DNA from: a virus
Length of the DNA stretch: 48,033 bases
IMG/VR virus record: IMGVR_UViG_3300044655_001351
Location: 1 to 48,033 of that record
Direction: 5' to 3' (one strand)
A program made the translations under genes and the position numbers. Below the pieces are notes generated by a model. It searched no databases. It was not told the origin of the DNA and was given only the letters and a program-made list of their open reading frames with translations. This document shows positions 21,997-28,612 of the stretch, piece after piece (within the stretch, counting starts at the first letter, position 1; every line of letters begins with the position of its first letter).

Positions 21997-23409
21997 ATGA
22001 CAGTTTCAAATGCAACTGCTTACCCAGGTTGGCTTGACCGCAATGACATGGAGTCATCAGCCTGGCAAGTGCAAGAGGGCGCACCAATTCGAGGTGACGC
22101 TTGGACAGACATTGACGGTAAGCGCATGCGAGTGCCAATGGGTGACGATGAGTTATCCCGTGCCGTCAGGTTTCATGAGATGGTTCACGCCAAGGTATCG
22201 CCGTCTCGGTTAATCATTCCCGACTGGATGCGTGAAGTTGATCCTGGGCTAGTCGCCGCATGCGAGGAAGTGCGTGTCAACATGCTTGCTAAGCATGCTG
22301 GTGCCAACGTTGACAAACTTGAGGACGGTTCAGAGAAGCGCAATGCCGAACTGCTAGTACGCAGTAAGAACATTGCTGGTCTCACGAATCTAATCGTTAG
22401 TACCTTTGGCACTAAGGTCAACAACACAGTGATGCGTGCCATTAAGAAAACTGCCAAGGAATTGGACATGCCTGCTGTTGCTGACTTGGCTACGTCAGTG
22501 CGTAAGACACTTATGGATCATACCAAGTGGGTTCGCAAGGGTCATGAGTCATACTTCAGCAGGTACGCAGATACCACTGAGAAAGAAGTTACCGAAGACG
22601 GCATTGAAGTAAAAATGCCTCGTGGGTATGAACACACACTCAGTCTTGCTCAGGCACTTAGTAGGTTCTCTAAACAATCTGCTGAACTTCCTAAGTGGTT
22701 AAATCTTAAGCCTGGTGAGAAGTATGGTGAGGAAGTTTCTATTGGTAGTGACGGTGCTAAGTTTGCTGTCCCTATCGTTGCCAACCTTCATCTCACTGAA
22801 CGCATCGCTGGCCGTATGGGTCGTAAGCGTATTGCCACTGACATTGGTACTAACCCACGACGCATTGCTCGTGTGCTCACTGATCCTGATCGTAGGATCT
22901 TTGACCGCAGAGCACGTGGTCTTGGGGGTGTCGTACTCATTGACCAATCAGGTTCAATGCGATTGGATACTGACGACATCTGGAGTATCATCAAGGCCGC
23001 TCCTGGCTGTACCATCATCGGTTATAGTCATGCGCCAGGTAGTAGTGACGTACCCAACATATGGGTCATGGCAGAGAATGGCAGGGTAGTCAAGACTGTC
23101 CCATCAGGTAATGGTGGTAACGGAGTTGACGGGCCTGCTCTACTGTTCGGTATCAGTAAGCGCAAGAAGGGCGAGCCATTCGTGTGGGTGTGTGACGGTC
23201 ATGTCACTAACGCACATGACAATCAGTTTGCCAAACTTGACGAGCAGTGTGTCAAGTTAGTAGCCAAGCACAACATTCACATGACACCTGACGTTGATGG
23301 TGCTGTCAAGGCACTCAAGTCAATTGATCGTGGCGACAAGTTAGAGACAACATTCACTGGTCCACTACGGACTACTGTGGCACGGCTGAACCGTAAGGAA
23401 GCAGCCTAA
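21997..23409 (+). CDS. VWA-domain protein with HExxH motif, module 1
   Basis: A 470-residue CobT-like protein. The N-terminal half has a zinc-peptidase signature HEMVH (residues 60-64) followed by CEEVRVNML, which matches the E-x-R helix supplying a third ligand in related proteins. The C-terminal half is a von Willebrand A domain: GGVVLIDQSGSM (D316-M321) is the first MIDAS motif and WVCDGH supplies a late aspartate. The middle MIDAS threonine is not obvious (NGGNGVDGPALL). It should work with the AAA+ ATPase encoded just upstream. GGGAG precedes the ATG closely. Confidence 0.82.
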   Translation: MTVSNATAYPGWLDRNDMESSAWQVQEGAPIRGDAWTDIDGKRMRVPMGDDELSRAVRFHEMVHAKVSPSRLIIPDWMREVDPGLVAACEEVRVNMLAKHAGANVDKLEDGSEKRNAELLVRSKNIAGLTNLIVSTFGTKVNNTVMRAIKKTAKELDMPAVADLATSVRKTLMDHTKWVRKGHESYFSRYADTTEKEVTEDGIEVKMPRGYEHTLSLAQALSRFSKQSAELPKWLNLKPGEKYGEEVSIGSDGAKFAVPIVANLHLTERIAGRMGRKRIATDIGTNPRRIARVLTDPDRRIFDRRARGLGGVVLIDQSGSMRLDTDDIWSIIKAAPGCTIIGYSHAPGSSDVPNIWVMAENGRVVKTVPSGNGGNGVDGPALLFGISKRKKGEPFVWVCDGHVTNAHDNQFAKLDEQCVKLVAKHNIHMTPDVDGAVKALKSIDRGDKLETTFTGPLRTTVARLNRKEAA

Positions 23410-23415
23410 TCATTA

Positions 23416-23446
23416 GACGGGGGCATGGGTAAACCGTGCCCCCGTC
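23416..23446 (+). terminator. GC-rich hairpin GACGGGGGCA/TGCCCCCGTC
   Basis: A perfect 10-bp stem directly after the VWA gene, starting within the palindromic element that also contains the gene's TAA stop. It closely resembles the hairpin at 21921-21951, so the VWA gene is bracketed by two near-identical hairpins. Confidence 0.58.
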
Positions 23447-23474
23447 CAATCCAACAACAAGAAGGGAACCACCC

Positions 23475-23816
23475 ATGAATAACAACAACCAACTACCCCC
23501 CAACGGGGTTCTTATCTATCTAGATCACGAAGGTGACTGGATTCTTTCAGCTAACCGATTCAAGACCACAACGGTCAATGAAGAAGTGCGCAAAGAAATG
23601 CTTGTATCAACAATGGAAATGACGGGACTTGAAGAATACCAAGTCATTGATCAGTTGCCTGCAATTGGTGACGAAGTTGGTCAACTTGAAAATGTTCAAC
23701 GAGTGGTGGCTTCCCTTGAAGAGGCAACGTCGTTAGCATCTGGACTGTGGGCATGGCTCACTGGTCTTGACGAAGAATTCCCATACCCATGTGACTGTGG
23801 GGAAGAACACATCTAA
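23475..23816 (+). CDS. Acidic hypothetical protein, 113 aa
   Basis: The start is ATG 23475, behind GAAGGGAACCACCC; the frame from 23436 runs through the hairpin. The protein is acidic, starting MNNNNQLPPNGVLIYLDHEG, with a helix VQRVVASLEEATSLASGLWA and a C-terminal YPCDCGEEH that could bind a metal. No family is recognised. The stop lies in a palindromic element and overlaps the next ATG. Confidence 0.7.
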   Translation: MNNNNQLPPNGVLIYLDHEGDWILSANRFKTTTVNEEVRKEMLVSTMEMTGLEEYQVIDQLPAIGDEVGQLENVQRVVASLEEATSLASGLWAWLTGLDEEFPYPCDCGEEHI

Positions 23817-24190
23817 TGATTAGGAGCATCATGGACATCAATATGGATGAAGCATTGGTACTGTTGTCTGACATGCGCTGGGAACTCGGTAAGAGTCCTT
23901 GCTTTTGTGTCAGCAGTGCTGAGGAAATTGAGTATCAACGACGACTTAGCGAAGTTCAAGGCGCTGAGGCTAGGTTGTTATGGTGCATTGAGAACGAAGC
24001 ACCTGAAGAGACCATAGCCGAGGAGTGCTTACGTTGTGAGTTGCTCGGTCGCTATGAAACCCTCATTGGCAGTGAAGCCTTTGATGCAGATTGGGACGAT
24101 CACAATGAACCCCTGTCTGCTGAAGAGCAGGCCAAGTTAGTCGCCGCAATTATGGGTGTAATCAACAAAGAGAAAGGGAAAGCCTCATGA
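23816..24190 (+). CDS. Acidic hypothetical protein, 124 aa
   Basis: Two starts are possible: ATG 23816 inside the palindromic element (protein MIRSIMDIN...) or ATG 23831 behind TTAGGAGCATC, where the ribosome-binding site is the 3' end of the element. The protein is helical and acidic with four cysteines (SPCFCVSS, EECLRCEL). Function unknown. Its TGA overlaps the next ATG. Confidence 0.68.
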   Translation: MIRSIMDINMDEALVLLSDMRWELGKSPCFCVSSAEEIEYQRRLSEVQGAEARLLWCIENEAPEETIAEECLRCELLGRYETLIGSEAFDADWDDHNEPLSAEEQAKLVAAIMGVINKEKGKAS

Positions 24191-24477
24191 AGGTGTCATC
24201 ACAAGATGCTTGGAAGCCCATGCAGAACCGTCAAGACTTCAAGACTGGCGGTGCTCTATGGGGTACAAGTCGCCCTCCTTATGTGGGGGGTAGACTTAGT
24301 GAGCATGACAAAAATGAGTACCAAGACAATATGGAAGACATTGACTTTGTTGTCGTGTCATACCATACGCCAATCGCTTGGCACTACAAGTCACGGGACT
24401 CGTGGTACATCGTGCGCACCAAGTTTTCTACCACCACGAGTAAGCACCAAACTCTTATTGAAAGGGCTGTGATCTAA
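24187..24477 (+). CDS. Hypothetical protein, 96 aa
   Basis: ATGA overlap with the gene upstream and a good AAAGGGAAA ribosome-binding site. The protein has an N-terminal loop region (GALWGTSRPPYVGGRLSEHD) and a beta-rich core (DFVVVSYHTPIAWHYKSRDS). The TAA stop is part of the element TCTAATGATTAGA, which also supplies the next start. Family unknown. Confidence 0.68.
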   Translation: MKVSSQDAWKPMQNRQDFKTGGALWGTSRPPYVGGRLSEHDKNEYQDNMEDIDFVVVSYHTPIAWHYKSRDSWYIVRTKFSTTTSKHQTLIERAVI

Positions 24478-24662
24478 TGATTAGACAGGACGTAAGAGAT
24501 GCTCAGGCAGTTGAGTCAGCGGTAGATGTAATTGAGATCGTTGACAAGGCCATGGCTAAACATTCGGGTCATCAAATGATGCCTGTGTCTGATATGTGTG
24601 ACGTCCTGTTGGATATCAGGTCACGCATGTCCCTAACCATTAAGAGGTACAACGATGAATGA
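24477..24662 (+). CDS. Small helical protein, 61 aa, start inside the palindromic element
   Basis: The ATG at 24477 is part of TCTAATGATTAGA, with GAAAGGG 10 bases upstream, so the protein begins MIR like the one at 20575. The sequence is helical (AQAVESAVDVIEIVDKAMAK ... DVLLDIRSRMSLTIKRYN). It overlaps the next gene by 8 bases. Function unknown. Confidence 0.66.
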   Translation: MIRQDVRDAQAVESAVDVIEIVDKAMAKHSGHQMMPVSDMCDVLLDIRSRMSLTIKRYNDE

Positions 24663-24885
24663 CAAATGGATTCGTCAGAAGATGATGAATATCAATCTTG
24701 ACATCTGTGTGTTGGAAGATGACCTAATCTCCACACCTTGGTGGAGGGTATTGCGTAACCGTAGTATCCGCCGTAACATTGACATCTTGGAACAGAAGCT
24801 CAAGATGTATGAATTTGACTATGAAAGTTTGGTTGATGCAGTACTTACTGAGCAAGCTAGCAGAGAGTGGGCTAACCCATCATGA
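24655..24885 (+). CDS. Small coiled-coil protein, 76 aa
   Basis: GAGG lies seven bases before the ATG at 24655. The product has a basic middle (WWRVLRNRSIRRNIDILEQK) flanked by acidic helices and may form a helical hairpin. It overlaps the lipoprotein gene by ATGA. Function unknown. Confidence 0.67.
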   Translation: MNDKWIRQKMMNINLDICVLEDDLISTPWWRVLRNRSIRRNIDILEQKLKMYEFDYESLVDAVLTEQASREWANPS

Positions 24886-25283
24886 AACGACTTCTAATCA
24901 TTAGCCTTTTAGGTTTAGCCGCATGCGGAGGTACTACCACTGAACGTGTGGTGTACATGCCGGCGACTGACGCACCTACTACAACAGTACGTGTAGTCAA
25001 GACAACAGACGCACCCATCGCTTCTTACAGCGATGACGATACATTCCTAGCGAGTGTGCGTGACTTATACAGTGGGTACATCCCAGTAACTGACCAAGAC
25101 ATGATTGACGCTGGTCATGCAACTTGTGATGCACTACAAACAGGTAGTACTGCACAGGATGTAGTTGATGCCGCAAACAACTCGGCAGACGGTGACTACG
25201 ACACTTACGACTTTCTCTCATCAGTTATTGCAGCAGCAGTAGTTACCTACTGCCCTGATCAGCAGTGGAAGTTCAATAGCTAA
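24882..25283 (+). CDS. DUF732-like lipoprotein, 133 aa
   Basis: A signal peptide MKRLLIISLLGLAAC ends in a lipobox with lipidated C15, followed by a Thr-rich linker and a domain (about 55-128) with FLASVRDLYSGYIPVTDQDM, AGHATCDALQTGSTAQDVVD and AAVVTYCPDQ. That is the pattern of DUF732, a small secreted domain with a conserved Cys pair common in Actinobacteria, so the gene was probably captured from a host. It should sit on the outer face of the membrane, a location fitting superinfection exclusion. A copy of the palindromic element encodes part of the signal peptide (LLIIS). Confidence 0.82.
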   Translation: MKRLLIISLLGLAACGGTTTERVVYMPATDAPTTTVRVVKTTDAPIASYSDDDTFLASVRDLYSGYIPVTDQDMIDAGHATCDALQTGSTAQDVVDAANNSADGDYDTYDFLSSVIAAAVVTYCPDQQWKFNS

Positions 25284-25443
25284 CCATTAGATCTACGAGG
25301 AAGGTAAGGGGTTTTCTTGTTGTTTACCCTTCATGCAGTACTTGAAAGTCGGAGGAAGTGACCTTCCGTCGCTAGACTTGACGGCTCGGAGAGACGAGCA
25401 CACAACGCAATCGTGCGTCCGTCCAATCAAGGAGAACCACCTC
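25284..25443 (+). other. 160-base leader with hairpins
   Basis: Follows a near-copy of the palindromic element (CTAACCATTAGA, 25280-25291). It holds GGAAG-TGA-CTTCC near 25353-25366 and ACGCA-ATCG-TGCGT at 25405-25418 followed by CCGTCCAA and AAGGAG, the same order as at 34193-34226. No gene is seen. Confidence 0.4.
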
Positions 25444-25653
25444 ATGGATGAAACAGAAGACACTTGTATTTGGCTAATAGAAAGTGGTCAAGACGAGTTT
25501 GGTTATTCCACAGTGTTTGAATGTGGTGCGCCAGTAACATACAATGCCAGCGGTTGGTCATGCGCCTCTGGTCATGTCCACCATTCATACGGGTCTTTGG
25601 CCTGGGAGCAAGAGCAATTTGAACATCGTGGTGACCCAGCTTACGGCTGGTAA
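25444..25653 (+). CDS. Small Cys-containing protein, 69 aa
   Basis: ATG 25444 is chosen because AAGGAG lies nine bases upstream; the longer frame from 25333 covers the hairpin leader. The protein is acidic with TCIW, FECGAPV and WSCASGHVHH, four Cys/His-rich patches that might form a zinc site. No family is recognised. Confidence 0.66.
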   Translation: MDETEDTCIWLIESGQDEFGYSTVFECGAPVTYNASGWSCASGHVHHSYGSLAWEQEQFEHRGDPAYGW

Positions 25654-25697
25654 TCATTAGCCACGCGTTAAACAATCTAATCATTAGGAGAACCACC

Positions 25698-26156
25698 ATG
25701 CAATTACAAGACTTCGTTAACTTTAACGACCTCTACTTTCAAACATACGAAGGCTGGGCAGAAGCTCCAGCCACAGTGTGGGATATGCAAACAGACGAAA
25801 TCATGACTGTGCCCGAAGTAATCGCTGAGGGAGACAACCCATACGAACTCATGGATGAGTTTGCTGTGTTTGGTGTTACACGAGAAGCAATCCTTGCTGT
25901 TCGTGGATGGGCCGCACCAATTGACGATGAAGGTCAAGATAACGACACCCGCCCATCGTTGCACCCCAAGAAGATGAGGGTTGTTATGTACCTCCATCTT
26001 AAGCAAGGCAGTGACACACTTACCGTGGCTGTTAGCCAAGAGGGTAAGGATCTAATCATTATGAACGAAGCGGGCGTAGGCCAAATGGCTGATGCAATCG
26101 CTGAGGCCGTAGCAAATGTTAAGAATCAACTTAGCAAAATCAAGGAAGAGGTATGA
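25698..26156 (+). CDS. Acidic hypothetical protein, 152 aa
   Basis: The ribosome-binding site TTAGGAG is the tail of a perfect palindromic element (25676-25688), so the element can affect both transcription and translation here. The protein has an acidic N-terminal half (WDMQTDEIMTVPEVIAEGDN), a beta strand region (MRVVMYLHLKQGSDTLTVAV) and a C-terminal helix. A near-copy of the element is in frame at 26051 (DLIIM). Function unknown. Confidence 0.7.
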   Translation: MQLQDFVNFNDLYFQTYEGWAEAPATVWDMQTDEIMTVPEVIAEGDNPYELMDEFAVFGVTREAILAVRGWAAPIDDEGQDNDTRPSLHPKKMRVVMYLHLKQGSDTLTVAVSQEGKDLIIMNEAGVGQMADAIAEAVANVKNQLSKIKEEV

Positions 26157-26158
26157 CC

Positions 26159-26722
26159 ATGACAACCATCCAGGACCTATACAAACACGTGGCTAACAAG
26201 ATCGCTAATAAGGTTAGTGATCCTTGGAATGACCTGTGGGCAACCATCATTCCAATTGACGCAGACGGTAACTTCTGTGAGCCAATCTCGTCAATGGATA
26301 AGGAAGAGTATGAGGGTGACATCTACACCCTCATCAAGCATCTGTGCTTCAACACTGAAGTGCTTCCAACACACACCTATGGTTTCTTTTCACCTGGGTA
26401 TAAGAAAGACCCCGAGACCTTTGAGCGTACCGGCAAAATGATCTCATTCGCATTGGTTCACGAGCCAACCAAGATTGAGTACATGATTTGGGACCTTGAA
26501 GATAACAGTGTGAGTGAATCGTTTGAAGATGAAAGCGAAAATGGCTACACTGGCCAACTACCAATCGCTCTCGGTGCCCTGAGTTTCAAGTGGGACATTG
26601 ACCATGACTTGGAAACAAGCGAACTTGCAAGGGTGACCAAGCAACTGTTCGAGAATGCAAAACATACTGCTGAGTTACTAGAGCAGGCAATGAAGTTAAG
26701 CGCCGACGAATCTAATCATTAG
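26159..26722 (+). CDS. Acidic hypothetical protein, 187 aa
   Basis: ATG 26159 has GAGG seven bases upstream and is preferred over ATG 26153, which overlaps the previous stop. The protein has two regions: an N-terminal helical part (VANKIANKVSDPWNDLWATI) and a beta-rich part (KIEYMIWDLEDNSVSESFED) with a C-terminal helix. The stop TAG lies in the element at 26711-26723. Function unknown. Confidence 0.7.
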   Translation: MTTIQDLYKHVANKIANKVSDPWNDLWATIIPIDADGNFCEPISSMDKEEYEGDIYTLIKHLCFNTEVLPTHTYGFFSPGYKKDPETFERTGKMISFALVHEPTKIEYMIWDLEDNSVSESFEDESENGYTGQLPIALGALSFKWDIDHDLETSELARVTKQLFENAKHTAELLEQAMKLSADESNH

Positions 26723-26732
26723 GAGAAACGTT

Positions 26733-27023
26733 ATGTACGAGCACACAAGCACCTCTACCAATGTCCACTTACGTGGCGATAGCAAAGTAAGCATGGAGTT
26801 CCATGACTTCACAGACCCTGTTCTTTCTGCTATGCCGTTTCGGACAATGCAATTAAACGCAGGAGACCACACGCTCAATGTATTCTTCAAGGAATACTGC
26901 GACGCACCAAACCTCGCTGAGGTACTACAGCAAATCATTGAGTCAGCTACTGCGCAGTTGGAACAACTTAGCAGTAAGGCATGGGTCAATGCCATTAACG
27001 AACTATCACTGGAGGTTAAGTGA
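26733..27023 (+). CDS. Hypothetical protein, 96 aa
   Basis: The ribosome-binding site TTAGGAG is again supplied by the palindromic element just upstream. The protein is beta-rich at first (STNVHLRGDSKVSMEFHDFT) and helical at the end (LAEVLQQIIESATAQLEQLS). It shares general layout (beta front, helical end) with the 25698 product but no clear homology. Its TGA overlaps the next ATG. Confidence 0.67.
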   Translation: MYEHTSTSTNVHLRGDSKVSMEFHDFTDPVLSAMPFRTMQLNAGDHTLNVFFKEYCDAPNLAEVLQQIIESATAQLEQLSSKAWVNAINELSLEVK

Positions 27024-27283
27024 TGGAAGAAGAAATCAATTGGTGTAACCCACCTAAGAAACCAATCTCAAAGCCTAAGAGTTTTGTGGAGCGCCTGAAA
27101 GAGCGCCCACAGACTTGGGCTTTGTGGAGAGAGAGCGTTTCTACAGCACACTCAGTGGGTAACTCTCTAGAAAAGTATTACCCAGGTGTCAAGACTACCT
27201 ATCGTAGTGCTGGTAAGAACGATAAAGGTTTATACCTTTATGACATCTATGTCATGTGGGACCCCGAGAATGAGGAGGCGTGA
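27023..27283 (+). CDS. Small basic hypothetical protein, 86 aa
   Basis: ATG 27023 overlaps the previous stop (TGATG) and has GGAGG seven bases upstream. The N-terminal half is Lys/Pro-rich (NPPKKPISKPKSFVERLKER) and the rest forms a mixed fold (GLYLYDIYVMWDP). No family is recognised. Confidence 0.67.
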   Translation: MEEEINWCNPPKKPISKPKSFVERLKERPQTWALWRESVSTAHSVGNSLEKYYPGVKTTYRSAGKNDKGLYLYDIYVMWDPENEEA

Positions 27284-27567
27284 TGGGTACTAACTATGAC
27301 GCTTGGTTAGAACAACCATTCCAAGACGCTTGTAGTTTGGCTGATGACTACGACAACGCTTGTGAGTTATTCGCAAACAGCGATTCATATTGGGAAGCCT
27401 ACGAAGAATGGGCTAGCCCTTTACTTAAGGCGGACATTCATTGCAGTACTGAAGTTTGGGAGGGTACTGCTGACTACGAGCAATCTGTTGGGAACTTTTG
27501 GAACAGGTACACCGAACCTGAACCAATGCCTGACGATCACCCGTACAACACAAGGGGATGGGGATGA
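27283..27567 (+). CDS. Small acidic hypothetical protein, 94 aa
   Basis: ATG 27283 overlaps the previous TGA and follows GAGGAGG. The protein is very acidic and rich in Trp/Tyr (SYWEAYEEWASPLL, NFWNRYTEPEPMPDD); such acidic small phage proteins often mimic DNA or bind host regulators, but there is no direct evidence here. ATGA coupling to the next gene. Confidence 0.67.
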   Translation: MGTNYDAWLEQPFQDACSLADDYDNACELFANSDSYWEAYEEWASPLLKADIHCSTEVWEGTADYEQSVGNFWNRYTEPEPMPDDHPYNTRGWG

Positions 27568-27779
27568 GAAGCCCTGTTATTCTAGTTAAAAAAATATGTC
27601 CTTCTTGTACGGGACATGGTGGGGTGTGGACAGGACACGACGACGCAACACAATGTGATGTGTGCAATGGGTGGGGAAACCTGATTTTCAATGTCTGCAC
27701 CGAATGTGAGAGGGTCTTTGATCTCACTAATAAAATTGATCAAGCCGAGATATACGGACACAACTGTGAGGTTGAATAA
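27564..27779 (+). CDS. DnaJ-type zinc-finger protein, 71 aa
   Basis: Two CxxCxGxG-type motifs, CPSCTGHGG and CDVCNGWGN, are followed by a third CxxC (CTECER). This is the Cys-rich central domain of DnaJ without the J domain, found as a free-standing zinc protein in many phages. It should bind one or two Zn ions and may hold unfolded protein or bind a partner. Start at ATG 27564 by ATGA overlap; ATG 27558 would leave no room for its ribosome-binding site. Confidence 0.76.
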   Translation: MRSPVILVKKICPSCTGHGGVWTGHDDATQCDVCNGWGNLIFNVCTECERVFDLTNKIDQAEIYGHNCEVE

Positions 27780-28189
27780 TGGATAACAAAATCATTGGGT
27801 ATATGGATACCAAAGGCAATGCCACTGGGTATATCAGTACTAAAGACAGCATCATTGGGTATGTATCTGCTGAGGGGTATGACACCCCTCAGCAAGCATA
27901 CGACGAGTCGGAAGGATGGGTTACCTGTGATACACACACAAAAGATCGCATCCTTACAGAGTTCCAAGAGTTAGCTGAAGAATACAAAGAAGATCATACT
28001 GTGTACACCCCTAAGGAAATACTTGACTGGGTGTTAGCCCGTCATAAGGGTATGGATGACTTGTTTGAAATAACAGAAGAGATGGTTGCTGGGCATAGCA
28101 CACAGTGTCCTGAGTGTTATGACGAGTGGACTAACGAGTTATATGAATCATCTATGAAAGACGCAGTAGCGCGTTGGGAGAATAGGTAA
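27779..28189 (+). CDS. Hypothetical protein with N-terminal IIGY repeats, 136 aa
   Basis: The first 35 residues contain three similar short units, KIIGYMDTKGN, ATGYISTKDS and IIGYVSAEGY, a tiny beta repeat. The rest is helical and acidic, with a CPECYDEW motif near the end. Its start overlaps the previous stop (TAATG) with GAGG seven bases upstream. Function unknown. Confidence 0.7.
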   Translation: MDNKIIGYMDTKGNATGYISTKDSIIGYVSAEGYDTPQQAYDESEGWVTCDTHTKDRILTEFQELAEEYKEDHTVYTPKEILDWVLARHKGMDDLFEITEEMVAGHSTQCPECYDEWTNELYESSMKDAVARWENR

Positions 28190-28392
28190 TGGCTGAGGTA
28201 ACAGAGTCTCAGAAAGAACTCATCCGTAAGTTGTGGGATGAGCATCACGAACAATTAAACAGTGGGGAGTACGACTACATCATGGCCTTACTACCAGCAG
28301 ACAATAGGTATAGGGCAAGTGGTTTGATTAACGCTTTGTTGTCGCTACCCAAAGTAGGTGTTAGGCATGAACAAGGTACGAGTATCAAGTAA
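28189..28392 (+). CDS. Small helical protein, 67 aa
   Basis: Coupled by TAATG to the gene upstream. The N-terminal helix (SQKELIRKLWDEHHEQLNSG) and YDYIMALLPADNRYRASGLI resemble the short C-terminal or stand-alone helical domains seen in phage single-strand-annealing or helicase accessory proteins, but the match is weak. Function unknown. Confidence 0.66.
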   Translation: MAEVTESQKELIRKLWDEHHEQLNSGEYDYIMALLPADNRYRASGLINALLSLPKVGVRHEQGTSIK

Positions 28393-28597
28393 GCGAGCAG
28401 TAGTCTTTCAAGTTGTTACGGGGTTACTGAGTCTAATGATTAGTGGGCGACTGATGTTTACAGATACCAACGTCTTCTATAAATCAATCGCTTTGTGTGG
28501 ATTCCTTTTCAGTTTGTACAAATCCATGATCATGATCATGTACGCTCAGTGGCGTTCAAACAGGGGTTGGGATACGGAAGTTGACTTACCCGAATGA
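28367..28597 (+). CDS. Small membrane protein, 76 aa
   Basis: Two hydrophobic segments (VVFQVVTGLLSLMIS and SIALCGFLFSLYKSMIMIMY) suggest a two-TM inner-membrane protein. ATG 28367 lies within the end of the upstream gene; a GTG at 28358 is possible and neither has a strong ribosome-binding site. A perfect palindromic element (28432-28444) encodes SLMIS in the first TM helix. Function unknown. Confidence 0.62.
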   Translation: MNKVRVSSKRAVVFQVVTGLLSLMISGRLMFTDTNVFYKSIALCGFLFSLYKSMIMIMYAQWRSNRGWDTEVDLPE

Positions 28598-28612
28598 GTA
28601 CAGGAGAACCAC

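Noticed and set aside
18919-26723. The palindrome as a series of -10 promoter boxes
   Set aside because: No consistent -35 sequence lies 16-18 bases upstream of the copies, and several are deep inside genes or over stop codons of tightly coupled genes.
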